Of a stretch of DNA of 64,000 nucleotides, positions 46,343 through 61,300 are shown one piece after another; positions within the stretch are counted from its first letter, which is position 1, and each line of letters opens with the position of its first letter. The DNA is taken from NCBI GenBank assembly GCA_944989445.1, contig CALYLW010000038.1:1785313-1849312 (forward strand), read 5' to 3'. The notes under the pieces are model-generated. The model searched no databases and was not told the DNA's origin. It saw only the letters and a list, made by a program, of their open reading frames with translations. The stretch is from Ampullaceana balthica (taxonomy: Eukaryota > Mollusca > Gastropoda > Lymnaeidae). The translations under genes and the position numbers were made by a program.

Positions 46343-49300
46343 GTAAGCATCTTAACAAAAGGCATTTTCGGTTGTTTTTCGTGTTTTTTTGTTGTTGTTG
46401 TTTTTTTAAATAGCGTTATGTCTAAAATTGTTTTATTTTTAACCAGATTCTGCATCTAAATTAACTAAATCTTTTCTTTAAAAAAATTTTTTTTTGAAAG
46501 TTTAAAAAAAAATTATACAGTTGGTTAACACTTTCTGGATAGGACAAGGTTAACTGACATATATAATTTATAATAGGCTAGAGTGAAATATATACTTTAT
46601 CTGGGTAAGGGACATTTTCATACGCAACTAATCTACTCGTGGCAAAACTGCTGTTTAATATTCTCATAAACCTACTGTCATTGCGAAACATCATAAGTTG
46701 AAGTCGCATTTCCTCCGACGTCACAGCTCTAATTTAAATGACTTCTCGTTCTGAAGTGCGACTGTGGACACTGGTCATCAGGCCAGTCGTGGCTTTTATT
46801 AGTTTTAGACCCTCTTCCCGTCCCTTACCCCGCCACGTTTCAGCTGTTGAGATGTTCTTAGTTCTACCGGCATTCAAATTGTGAAATTTTCTCACCGTAT
46901 CACTACTTAAGAATCCGTTTGTAAAAGGAAAAAAAAACAACAACTCAATGATAACAGGGTCCGACGAGATGGCACTGCATCTGGCAACGTCATAAATATA
47001 ACTTGGTAACTCGTTTATTTATATTTAGAGACATTACGCTGCCACACGATCACCGCATTGCACATTATTTAACTGTACTGCATTCATTTAACGTTAAGTT
47101 TGTGGGATATGTTTTACTATTATGCAATGACCCTATAATGCGTGTGATGTGGAATTTTAGGAATATAAAAATTGGGTCTATATTATCCATATACTTTATA
47201 CTGTGCCAAGATAGTGTGCGGTTATACTAAGTGTTTATCGATTATTACTGTCTTCAATGAATTTGCTCGATTGCTTTTTCTGAACTGAAATGTTTTCATT
47301 GGATACGCCCGATAGTAAATTGTGTAGTCAAGCCGTAACAATGTTTGGTTTCTGAAGCTTGTATATGTTAATATGTACGAAACTTGAGCTTTTTTTTTCC
47401 AATGGGATGTGCCAGTAGTCATGACCATTCTTGGGCGAAGATTCCGGAGGTTTCAAATTCAAATGAAATTGTTATCAATGGTGAACAAGTATCAGTGTCA
47501 GTATCTGCTCTAAGTGAAGTTAAACTTAAACTTATGTTACAGGATGAGAAGTTGCAGAGAACAATGATTATACGAGATGATACGATACATACATTCCCCA
47601 CCTTCCCAGATAGTATCCCGAGTAATACTTCAAAAGTGCAGCAACATTACTTGGATTCGAAAGGAAGCCAGGTCACTGGATATTCCGGCCATTCATTTTC
47701 GGATTATTCTGATGCAAGTTATTCATATGCAACTTCGGTATGTAAACTATGTAAAATTTAGTTTTTGGCCTATGTCTATGTTACTATGTAAATAATGTAA
47801 TGTAGTAGCCAGTTATTTAGCATATCACAGCTGTATTTCTTACTCTGAATTCTGGAAGCTTTAAAATTTAAGTTATAAGTAGAATTTGAAGAAATGAAGT
47901 CACAATATTAATATTTAACTAGGGCAGCGGAGCTACATATACTTTTCTACCTTCTTGAACATCTTGAAAGAAGTATGTTGTAGTAAAAACTCCATGAGTA
48001 ATAGTTATATGGTATTACCATTGGCTGGTTTCTTATGCTAATTGCATGACTCATTTTGGCCTACTGGGGAAAAATGGTTGTACCAACGGCTGATATGATA
48101 ACTTAACCAATAGTGGGCATGTCCCACGAGGAATCAAAATAAAAATACAGCAACATTGACGTGATGGAATCAGGCTGGTTAACACTGGTGGTATGGTCAG
48201 GCAGTGGGCAGAATCAAACAAATTAGTTTGGAATCATATGTGATAGGCTCATTGAATGGCATGCGTTAGTTAAAGGATTAGCCTAAATAGTGATAGTGAT
48301 AGTCATAGTCATAAATGTTGAATATCTGTCTGCAAGTTAGGTTAGGCTAATTCAACTAATTGAGTATTATTGTTAACTAAAAGTAAAAGACTAAAATTTA
48401 GACATCATTCATTTATAGGTTGACCATTCGGTCTTAGTATGCTGTGGTATGATGTCAATATCCTTAATTAGTAATATCATTCATAGGCCAGGCACTATGA
48501 TAGGCTATTTGTTTATGTCAGTTGTATTTGAAATTTTGAGCTGGAATGCCTAGTAGGCCTATGAGATAGGCCATAGAACCAAATAATGGACTTTAAAATC
48601 TATATATATAATTCTCTTCGTGGTCGGACCCTGCGAGGCAACAAGAAGCTGCATGTGCAACAGAGCGTGACGAATGACCCTCGCTCGGGTCAACTAAACA
48701 CTGTTGGCAAGCGTGGTGGGATGAAATGAAAAAAAAAGGGGGGGGTGGGAGTGGGTGGCAACAATGCACTTGCGTTCACTTGCATTGTTCCTTCACAGTA
48801 AATGTGAGATTCGTAGTGTACTGGTTATCACGTCCGCCTCATACGTCGATGGTCCTGGGTTCAAGCCCCAGCGAAAACATTGTTTTTTTTTAATTTTTAA
48901 AAATGTCTGTTTGTGCCCGTTCTTTTACCCCTTTATTGCCAACACTAGCTGATTTAGTTACGGGTGAAGACTTCCTGAAAGACACAGTTGTCAAAATGGG
49001 ATGGGTTTGGGCAAACGACTGTGATTGAATGAAAAGAAGGAATTCTGGAGAGACCCGCGGCGTAGCATACGCCGCAGACTTGCTCATAATAGACAGTGCA
49101 AAGAATGGATGGGGGTTGAGAGTACAGACACAAAAAGCAGCACAAAGTAAGTAAAAAAATAGCGAGTAAGCATGGAGACAAGCACACTGAGGTTGTTGTT
49201 ACCCGCCTCCCATTTAATACGACCATCCCTTAAACATAAACTGTGATTGGCCGACCCTAGCGAGGGTTAGTCATGTTTAGGGTTGTTAATTGCGTGTTGT

Positions 49301-52300
49301 TGTTTTCTGTTGTTTTTTTAAAACCGATTATCGATTATGTAACTCTGATTTTAAACCGATTATCGTTTTATAGCTGACTTCATAGAAGTTAGGGGTGTAC
49401 CGAATTTCTCCTGCAAACGTCTAGAAACCAACAATGAGTTGGCAGTCCCCCCCCCCAAACCGACGTTCACTCGCGTTGTTTTGATTTCTTCGTGCTGTAG
49501 TTTGTGTCCGTTATTTCTCCACTTTCTTTGCACTCTCCATGAGCAAGTCTGCGGCGTATGCTATGCCGCGGGGCGTCTAGTTAGATATTAATTTAAATTG
49601 TTTGATTTCTGACACATATTTTTTTAATTTTTTTGTGTGGACATTTTATTCATTTTGCAAAGAATGGATCGCAAAATTAATGTTACGATTTTAAATACAA
49701 ATTTAAACACACTCCAAATGTACATATTCAACTAAGACTTGTTTGAAGTCATCGTTTGTTTTTTTATAGATTTATAAATATTTATATTTTCACTTGTCAC
49801 TCGTATGATCATTATCGATAGTTGGATTAAATTAGCAGAAAATCAGAAATCCTTTAAAAATTTAATATTCTCTAACTCAAAACAATGACATGAAGTTGAA
49901 ATACTAAAATGTATTATTCAATTCTGTGAGCTGACATGTTGCAGTATTATTAGTCCCACTCTTGATTACCCCAAAATCTCCCATCTTAAACTTAAACATT
50001 TTGGTACCGCCTAGCCCTTGATATAAAAAAAATCTGATTTTTATTTATTATAACAATGCCAATAGAATTTCGCCTTTTTGTATCCCTTTGTAAAGACAAT
50101 GCTGTTCAGTTTCAATTTTAATTGTTACTTATGCAAACACAATTTTTTCAACCTATTGCAATGTGATAAGACTCAAGAGGAATATGAGGAGGTCCTTTAT
50201 AGCCTGCGGCCTGGACAGGTCTACAAAGACCCAGAATTCCCTGCTAACAATGAAGCTTTATATTTGAACCCCAGGCAACAAGTTTTTGGTGATATACAGT
50301 GGCTGAGACCTCAGGTATGAACTTCTATTGAACTATGAATTAAATGTGACAATCAATTATATTGATCACCTTGGAATCAGAATGGTTGCTTGGAAGTTGC
50401 TAGAATTTTTATTGATTTTTAATATAAAGCTCTCATATATTGTTTCATGATTATGGTCAATGAATAATGTTGGTATTTATTAGTGCTGTTAACGATTAAT
50501 TTAAATTTAATCTTTAACTTTGGAAAAATTAACGATTAATTAATCCTAAATCGTTAATTTCGATTAAAGCCAAAAATTTTAATTTATGGTGTCATAAGAA
50601 CATTTATTAAATGTACTTGTCGAAAATCGAAATAACACTGGAATGTCTTCTTTATATGTCATCTTTTAACCAACAACGCAAGAAGACAAGTGTATTGACA
50701 TTATTTGGTTTAAGTGATTGGCGGGTCTTATTGACAATATAATTCAGCCGAGCTGAACAATCGTTCACATACCTTTAAATTGTCTCAGCTGAAGTTTCCG
50801 ATACTGTAGTGGATGTTTGGTTTGCAGGTGATATGTAAGCGAAGTGTTAGAACTATGGTAGCAATGTTCCCTTTAAGCAGCGCGGCTGCACAGATATTAG
50901 ACCATCGCCACGCAAGAGTTTAGAATCACCACGCAGCAAATTCTGTAAAATATTTCACCAAAAATTGACGTGCAACTTTGCACGGAAGTTTTTTTTAAAA
51001 ACTTTGCACACAGACCAACGAAGCTTAGACTTAGAAGGAACATCACATGGTAGGCAAAAGATTTCTCTCAATGGACACAATAACCCTTATTAACATTTTG
51101 AACATTCACATCAGTCAATAGTTTAAAACCAAAATGTTCGTGTAATCGTCCGGAAATTAGTTTATATTTATCGGCCGAAATATTTTGACTTCCAGTAAAT
51201 TTATAAGTGGTGGTTCGATGAATCGTTAAAATTTTTTAACGATTAATCGAGAACTTAATTGTTAATTTCCGCAGCCCTAGTATTTATGGATCATCACATA
51301 TTTACTTTAATATAACTTATTTATACACATATTTAATCAAAAAAATAATTTTTACCTTCATTTTTAAATAACATAATTTTTTTAACCTATTTGGCAGAAA
51401 CACCTAACTCTGCCTTTTAAATGTTAGGTTATATAAAAGCTAGATCATTTGAATTTTTGTTTATAAATCCTCCAAAAAGCTCATCAATTAAATTTTTTAA
51501 AGGAAATCCTTGGTGACAAATTTTATCCAGAGTTTGTGATAGATGGTGTTACACAAGGTGATATTAGGCAAGGCATTCTGGGAGACTGCTGGTTTTTGTC
51601 ACCATGTGCAGCTGTTTCCAAAAGAAAAAAAATAATGAGCAAGGTAAACAATCAATTTAAGCCATTAGTATAAGATTTTTTATTTTTTAAAAATATATAA
51701 TTTAAATAAATAAATATGTATAGATTAAAACAATATGTAAATATTTTTACTTATTGGTTGATAAAAATCTTAAACAATACTAATTTGCATTGTTTGTATG
51801 TTATTTAAAATATGCAATAATGCAAAAACAAATACTTTTAAATAGTATGTCTATTTGAAAATTCTATAAAATTATCATCAAAAATAAATTGGAAAATAGT
51901 GGGTGTTTCCTTATATAAATGTTATTCATGAAGATTCAGTGGCGTAGCTAGACCTTTTGCCGCCCGGGGCGGTCTCCAATTTGCCGCCCTTTCTAAGTAA
52001 ATAGTATCATGGTTTTTATAAATTAATAAACATAAATAAATAATTGTAATTGAAACAAAGTAAAGGTGGCGAACATTTCTACGATTGAATGCCATATTTA
52101 AGTTAGTGGCAATAAAGGAGACCAAATAAGATGTTATACCTATAAATACATATTTTTATAAAAATACGAGATAATTTTTTTTAAAGGTTACAAGAAAGTT
52201 ACTGAGGTTGCACCCCTCCCAATGAGACAAACGTGTTCCAAATTTACACCAAAAAATTAAATTACCAATTAGTATGGTTTTATTTTGTATTTATAAATAA

Positions 52301-55300
52301 ATGATTTAATTATATTTTTACAAAAAAATCGTGTACATTAGTATGTAAACATATTATTTATACATTTATTTTCTTAACTTTCATAGTAGAAAAATCGTGA
52401 ATTATGCTATCAAAATTTAAATAACTTGTTATATTTTGTTCTATGGACAATATTGCAAGATTTTGTAGTCTTAAGGGTCGGTAAACTTTTTGTCTGAGAG
52501 AACCATACATTATTTTTAAAACTAAAAATTCCAGTAAATGTGTGCATTTTGTGTAATTTCAACACTAATAGTACCATAATTATGTCTCTTAATTCTTTTT
52601 AATATCATTGTTATGAAGTTTATTGTTTATGCAATTCAAAGGAATCTGAATAAACGTTTTTTTTAAAAAGAATAGTCGAACATTTGTCTGAGAGCCAGAT
52701 GCAGCCATCAATAGAGCCACATCTGGCTCGCGAGCCATGGTTTCCCAACCCCTGTCTTAAATCATGCACTCATTGTGGAACGAAGATAATTTTCTATCAA
52801 CTTCAGTTTGGAGAAGCTCCTTTCACTACTAGCGACACTGATAACAATAATTGTTATAACAATTCTTAGAATACAAAATACACAAACAAATTGTGCAATG
52901 AAAACAATATACATGTATTTAAGCTTTATTTATAAACTAATACGACAAGCGGGCCTTTCCCTCCATTTTTCCAACGCAATGCCTCTTTTTGTAGTATAGG
53001 TACAGCCACAAAACCTGGATCTTTTTTCTTTCATTATGGAACTGTTCTTTATCAATGTAAATAAAATCAGTTATTTGACATTCAATTTCTTCACTTAGTA
53101 GGTTACATGGGATTATACATGAATATTTTCTTACATGGACATGCAACTGATCAAAGAGTTCTTTTAATTCCTTTATAATTCGATCCATGGATTAAAACAT
53201 TTCTCATTGTACTTCATGTTCTAAAGATAGGACCATGTCTTGTGAATTTTCCCCACTCACATGTTTTTCCCTTCTAACTTGGCGTTTCCTTTATTTTCTA
53301 CAAAGTAAATAAACGATTCAACAACTTTAACTTCGCCAACATCAATAACTATGTATCTTTTAATTTGACTAGTTTAATATTTGTGGGAAATATCTGGAGA
53401 GCTGTCAAATATCATACAAAAGTTTTTAGCTTACTTTATTTGGTCCATTATTGTTTTTCTCGCTGCACCTCTCAATAGGTCTATGAATTCATTTTGAATC
53501 ATTTTCCACAAATAGGAGACACTATATTTATTACCCATCTTAATTTGTACTAAATGTTCACATAATACTGGGTCGTACTTGGCCAACAAGTCCAAAAGCT
53601 CTAGAAAATGTCCTATATTTTTAATTGAATTGATGTCTTCCTCATGAATACTTTCACGATGACCTCTCAACGCCAAATTTTGTTTAGCTAAGAATCTAAT
53701 TATATCAAGTATTGTGAGAATTTCCTTTCATTTTTTCTTATTTCTTTATCAATATTCTGTTGTTGTAGATTATCAAAAGTTGCACCATGTCCAGTTCTTA
53801 TTTCTAATTTCTTCCATTGGGAAAATGATCAAATCTGCAGTAGACTCAACTCGTGTTGACTTATTCAGTAGACTCAACTCATGTTGACTTATTCAGTAGC
53901 CTCAACTCGTGTTGACTTATTTTGAGATTAAATTTCCACTATTTGTTAAAACTATTTTCCGTGTTAAAATTTGATTGGAAAAAATCACCAAACAGATGAC
54001 AGCAAAAAAAATATATAATTTTGTTCAATGGTGAATACACCATCCACGATCTTAACAAATTTTCACCATTATGCAAAATTTGGGAAAAAACAACAATCGC
54101 GATTAATCTTTCTTGTGAAAAATCGTAATAATTTTCACTAAAATAGACTAATTCAAACTATCTAAACATTACTTTAATAGGATATGCACAAAATTTTTAG
54201 TGAATAAACGTATTTTAATGAAACACACACATTTGGTTTGTGCTACTTTAATGAAAAAAACAAACAAAAAGAAAAAAAATAATAATAATTTTTAATAAAT
54301 TACCTTATAATAATTTACTGAAACTTAAACAGTAATATAAATTACTACTTGCAAGTTGTACACAATATTTGAACCACAATGCCATGTAGGTACTTTTTCG
54401 CGTTTCATTCTGTGCATGTCAAAAATCCACGCAATAACTGTCGTGGCGATAATAATAGTATATTCAGTCCAGCAGTGATTTGTTCTTTGTGTTTTTTTCT
54501 TATAAAAAGCGTCATCTGTGATGTATACCGCTTAATTTTCAAAACAAATCGATAACATTTTTAAATGATTTTAAATTTCTTAACGGTTTTGCGTTAGTTA
54601 TAACAAACAGTATGCAATAAAAAAAATGTCTTGAGAATCCATTAATTACGGCTCGAAAGTAAGAATATTTTATTTTCACCCGGGTTTTCCTCTCTCAAAA
54701 GAAAAAGGGCGGTTGTCCGAAAGGGCTGTACTTTTCAAATGCCCCCAAATGCCGCCCCCAAATCGTGTGCCGCCCGGGGCGGACCGCCAATGTGAAGATT
54801 TATAACTGTGGTTACATTGTATTTTAGAAACTTGGCAGTCATTCTTTAAGAGTTATCAAAGATGATGGCTAATAAGGCCATCACATCTAAGACAAGTAAT
54901 CTAATGAGATATACTTTTTCTGAAAACTATTTTAATGACTTTAATAGGATATGAGTGAGCGAAGTTGAGATAAATATAGTGCAAGGTTGAGATTAATATA
55001 GAGAAAGGTTGAGATTAATATAGAGCAAGGTTGAGATTACTATAGAGCAAGGTTGAGATTGATATAGAGCAAGAATGTGATAAATACAGGGCAAGGTTCA
55101 GACTAATTTGATTAAAATACAGAGCGAGCTGGAGATAAATAATGGTATTTCAAGGTTGAGGTAAATATTATAATGAATATAGAAAAAGCTTATGATAAAT
55201 ATAGAGCTATGTTACGATGAATATAAAGCAAGCTTATCACTTACATGTATATAGAGCAAAGTTTTTATATATATTTGAAAGTCAAAACACTTAAAAATAA

Positions 55301-58300
55301 ATATAAGCAATTTCAAATTTCGCAAACTGATAAAAAGAATAACTTTGAAATACATAACAAGTTTTTAACAAGATTTTAGTCAAGCAGACCAATTAATTAT
55401 TTTCATCAATTTTTTTTTCAAGATCATTCCAAAGAATCAGGTTCTCGCAGGCCCTGAGTATAGAGGTGTTGTTCGCTTCTTTTTCTGGCGATTTGGTCAA
55501 TGGGTACAGGTGATAATTGATGACCGCTTGCCTACTGTGAAAAGAAAATTGATTTTCGGCAGATGTACCCACCCTAGAGAATTCTGGGTTCCTCTGGTTG
55601 AGAAAGCATATGCAAAGTGAGTTCTTTAAGAGTAAGTTTTTTGTCATCAATTTAATAGGTTAAAGAAAGCAATAACTGAGAATACATAACATCTTGCCAA
55701 CAAATCAGAATATTATGTTTCATTTATTATTAAAAAATGTACACAATTGTGGTACACTGCAGAGATTCTCACCAGAATTTCAAAATATCTCTATAATTCC
55801 TAAAAGTATATTTAACTAATGTGATCTTTAAAGTTAAGGTTCAAGGCCTCACTTAAAAACAGTAAAAGATTCTTATAGAGTAATTTAACTTCTAGTTAAC
55901 GGTAAACACTCTTTAAATAGAGCACAACATTACTTGGGTATGCAGAGGTGAATTTTACACCCAAACATCACGGGGCAGGCACTAGTCTATTTGAAGTTAT
56001 TTAGCCCACTACATTGATATTTCTTTAAAGTTTGTCATAAGTTGGTTCTTTACCAGACTTTATGGCTGTTATGAGGCTCTGGGGGGCGGGATCACGATGG
56101 ATGCCCTTGTTGACCTAACGGGGGGACTGGCTGAGAGATTTGAACTCGTAGACTATGACCCATCATTGTTCAGGTTTATCCACACAGCACGTCGAGCTGG
56201 AGGTTTCATTGCATGCTCACGGAAGGTTAGTTTCACAATTGTAGTACCCTTATGTTACAAACATTTTTACAAGACATTTTATTCACAAAGATTATATATA
56301 TCTAGGAGCAGTGGATTTACATAAATTTCAAGATTAGGGAACCTTCTCATAATTTTTACATCCCTAAAAATACATTTTTGTGTTACTAAAGGTGGGACAC
56401 ACTCTAAAAAATTGAACACATAGATAAAACAAATGCCCCTTCACAATTTGTTCAGTCGAAGCAAAAAAGTTGTGCACATCACAAAAACGTTCAAATTAAA
56501 TTGAGGGACTTAAAAACCAGTATTTAATTATATTTCTTCATATTTCAAACACTTTGATCTTGAATAAAAGGAAATAATAAGTGTAAATGATATTGAATTG
56601 TGACTTGTAAGTTTAGTGATCATTGAATTACTTTCTTTATCTTCCTTAAGGGAGACTGGAAATTGTCCAATGTGGCAGATCCAAATGGATTGATTCCTGG
56701 CCATGCTTACACAATTATTAACACATTAGTGGTAAGGTTTGTTTTCATGTATCAACAGTATGTAAAATTATTTCAGTAGAAGTCAACTTTTTGTGATTTG
56801 CTAAATACATGTATTGTACACAACCATTTCCAATAAAATATCAATTGTGTTGTTCGTCCATCGTGGTCAATATCAATATCAATTGTAATTACATGACAAC
56901 ATAACGTATACTCAAAGATGATCTGATAAAAAGGATGGGTTTACTCCAGTGATGCCAACTTAAAAATTTTATGTAACAATATTGGAACAAAAAAATAGTG
57001 TATACATATTTTTTCTTCTTATAAATTTTCTCACATTTACAAAAACTAAGCGTATGATTATTTTTAAAAATTTAATTGGAAAAAGATGTGTTTAGGATCA
57101 TACTTAACATCATGGTAGACTATGAGTAGCCTTGAAGATGTGTTTAAGATCATACTGAACATCATGGTAGACTATGAGTAGCCTTGAAGATGTGTTTAAG
57201 ATCATACTGAACATCATGGTAGACTATGAGTGGCCTTGAAGATGTGTTTAATATCATACTGAACATCATGGTAGACTATGAGTAGCCTTGAAGATGTGTT
57301 TAAGGTCATACTGAACATCATGGTAGACTATGAGTAGCCTTGAAGATGTGTTTAAGATCATACTGAACATCATGGTAGACTATGAGTGGCCTTGAAGATG
57401 TGTTTAGGATCATACTGAACATCATGGTAGACTATGAGTAGCCTTGAAGTTGGCTGGGAGGGGAAGCGTACTTCTAACATTTTTATTGTCTTTAATTTGT
57501 TCAGCTGAAGCACAAAATGGGAGAAGAAAAACTGCTGTGCATAAGAAACCCTTGGGGAGATGGAGCCAAGTGGAAAGGGTCTTGGAGTGACCAGTAAGGA
57601 GAACTTGGTTGGTTTAACCAAATTATATTCAAAACTTTACAACATAGCTTTATTTTTTAAAATATATTTTGGGGTCAGGATCAGAGTTGCACCAATTCAT
57701 TGCTAATCACATTGTCACTGATTAACCAGTACTCAGCTTTTGAATATCCTCATTAGCACCGTGATGTTAGAAAAGGATATTCAGAGATGAGATGTCGGCA
57801 AACTTGGCTTTATTGCTACTTGATATTTGCTATAGAAGTTGAACCAGCCTTTGTCAGAATCTCTGGCACATATTCGCTGTCTTACCTCAATTTTACACCT
57901 TTCTACTGCATCTTTGTCAGTGCTTATAAAACAAATGTTGCGATTTTGCTTTTCTTTTTCTCAAAAGGTTCTTACAGTTATAAGGTTCACATAATATAAA
58001 ATGCAAGGTAAAAATTATCAATCAGTAACATTCTAATGAAAATCAATTTACCCTGGAAGGGATTGTGGAGATATGATAAATAAAGTCAATCAAGATCTTG
58101 GTCCTGTAAATTTCTTGAAAATATTTCTTGCATGTCCTTTCAATGGATGGAGAGGTAAACAAGTAAGCTAGTCAGTCTTATAACAGACACAAATTGGAAG
58201 CTTACAATCACTTCAATCCAATGAAAACATTTTTCCAATATCCCCAACCACACAGTTATTGAAAACTTTAAACCATATGTCAGCTTTTAATAAATATGTG

Positions 58301-61300
58301 TTTTGTCTGGAATCAACATTTTGTAACTTAACTGTGCAGTGACGTCAACTGGCAGTGGGTGGACGATGACGTCAGGGAGAGTATCCTTGGCAAGCTGGAC
58401 AGTGCAGAGTTTTGGATGTCCTTTAGAGACTTCTTTCAGCAGTTTGGCGAAGTGACCATTTGCCATCTGAGCCCAGATTTTGATGGAGATGGCACACCAG
58501 ATGTTGTAGGTAAATGCAAACCATTGAATAGTCATAAGTAATGTCAGTAGAGGAGCAAGGTAAGATTAGGTCTAGAGGGGAAAACAAAGCAATTAAAAGG
58601 ATGTGCGTGTTTTTTTATAAGCCCATTCTTCAGCAGACGTTGAATGTTCCATTTAAGCTGCACGGCCGTGCAGATGACCGACGCCACGCATAATTTAAAT
58701 TTGACCATGCAGTAAGTTTTTAACAGGATAAAATAATATCTGTGTTTATGGGGTGTAAAATTTGGGGGGCCGGGTAATGGATGCTGCGAAACTTTGCACA
58801 TGAGTCTGTTATTTTGCACATGAGTCTGTTATTTTGCGCATGAGTCTGTTATTTTGCACATGAGTCTGTTATTTTGCACATGAGTCTGTTATTTTGCGCA
58901 TGAGTCTGTTATTTTGCGCATGAGTCTGTTATTTTGCGCATGAGTCTGTTATTTTGCACATGAGTCTGTTATTTTGCACATGGACCACCTAACCTCAGAG
59001 AGAACATTACAGACAATGCAAAATAAACTATTTGAAATATGTATTTGTTCCCAAGTCATTTATATCATTGATATTCTGAGCTCTTACCTACCAACCAAAT
59101 ATTCATGTGTACTGTGTCTGAAATACCATTGATATTCTGAGCTCTTACCTGCCAATCAAATATGCGTGTGTACTGTCTCTGAAATACCATTGATATTCTG
59201 AGTTCTTACCTGCCAATCAAATATACATGTGTACTGTGTCTGAAATACCATTGATATTCATGAGTTCTTACCTGCCAATCAAATATACATGTGTACTGTG
59301 TCTGAAATACCATTGATATTCTGAGTTCTTACCTACAAACCAAATATGCATGTGTACTGTGTCTGAAATATCATTGATATTCATGAGTTCTTACCTGCCA
59401 ATCAAATATACATGTGTACTGTGTCTGAAATACCATTGATATTCTGAGTTCTTACCTACAAACCAAATATGCATGTGTACTGTGTCTGAAATACTGCAAA
59501 AATGAAAACAACTGATTGAGACCACTGAACAATGCTTTAACATGAAATAATAAATCAAACTTGATTAATGAATAGCTTTACTTCTGGTTACAATTACAAT
59601 GAGTAAAGTTTTGATCATAACAAAGTTAGATAATTTTAGTAGCTGATAATATGTCAACTAAACTTGTGTTGTTATTTCCCCTTGTTTCTCCAGGCCACAC
59701 AGAGATGATCTGGGGTGAGTGGGTCCTGGGTAAAACAGCTGGGGGATCAAGAAACAATTTAAACAAATTTGCAACAAACGACCAATATCTGCTCAGCTTG
59801 ACTGAAACAAGTGAGAAGCTGTTATAAAAGAAATTATTCCAGTCATCTCATTATTTAAACATTTGTTTATAAAGACGTATTTAAATGTCGTAGGCCAGTT
59901 GAAGGGTATTGGTCTGTGTAGAGTGCTCTCCAGCACATAAACATGAAATTGGTTACTTTTTCAAATTATTTAGGTTTCAATATAATGAAACTAGGAAAAT
60001 ATAAAATTTATATTTATATAGTCTTTTGATGATGAATTTTTTTTTAAAGGAGGGGATGGTCTTGCCATTGAAGGCAAACAAAACATTGTGATATCTTTAA
60101 TGCAAGAGCATCGTCAGATCAGCAGAAATATCAAGCCCATGATGTATCAGATTGGCTTCTTCCTGTACCAGGTGACTTAACTTATTCAATAAGGAGGGTG
60201 TGTCTGGCAGTGTAATGACATTAGATTTGTCATAGAGTCCGCCAGTGCAATGACATTAGTTTTGTCATAGAGTCCACCAGTGTAATGTAGGGCTGTTATT
60301 GATTAATTTAAATTTAATAGTTAACTTTTGAAAAATTATCGATTAATTATTGGATAATTTCGATTAAAGCCAAAAATAGAAATTTATGACGTCATTAAAC
60401 TGAACATTTCTCAAGGATATTGAAAATTAAGAATATTTTGAAATAAATTTTATGACAATGTGTTGATACTTGATCGGATGTTTCTGCTGAAATGTGGTAC
60501 GTCAGCGATGTATTTGATCCTTTAAAAGAGAATTGTTTATGGCAGTGAACACAGTAAACTTTTTCACCATCTTCGACTTTGCCATCCACAGTTAGCTTAA
60601 AAACAAAATATTTGCTCAACTTTCTAATTATATGTTTAAATTTAACTGCGCTGAAGCTGTCAGCCATTTTTTAGTTGACGTCTGCCAGTCCACATAAAGT
60701 AATAAAATAAATTATAATATTACGCGGGAGAAGTTTGTACGTAAAAAAATATATAAATTATTATTAATTATTAATTATTTATTAATAAAAAAAAATTTAA
60801 TATTATAAATATTTTCTTTAATTTTAATCTAATTTTTATCAATTAAAATAATTTTAATCGATAAAAAAATTTAACGATTAATCGAGAAATTAATCTTAAT
60901 TTCCGAAGCCCTAGTGTAATGACATTAGATTTGTCGTAGTCTGCCAGTTTATGGTATGGATTGTTTCAGTATGTCAGTCTGTGTAATGAGATGGTTTATG
61001 TCATAGTGTCTCTGTAAGTTTTAAAAAAAAAGAATTTGAACCTAGCTGTTAGTCCAACACTAACCATGTTGTGCTGTTTCATCATTAACTTTAAAATATG
61101 CTTGTTCTAAAATTCTAACCTGATTTGAGATTATGATCACTTACTGAATTTGTAAGTATTTCTTTTCTTTATCTCTTTATATTTTCAGACAAATGATCGA
61201 CTCTATAAATTACCTCTTCAGTATTTTCGCTTTAATTCAGAATATGCCAAAACCAGTTTTTTCATCAACTACAGGGAAGTGAGTGGACGGTTTGAATTAG

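Noticed and set aside
48806..48880. tRNA-Val gene
   Set aside because: Acceptor and anticodon stems do not pair properly and the same module sits inside two Helitrons; a tRNA-like relic fits better.
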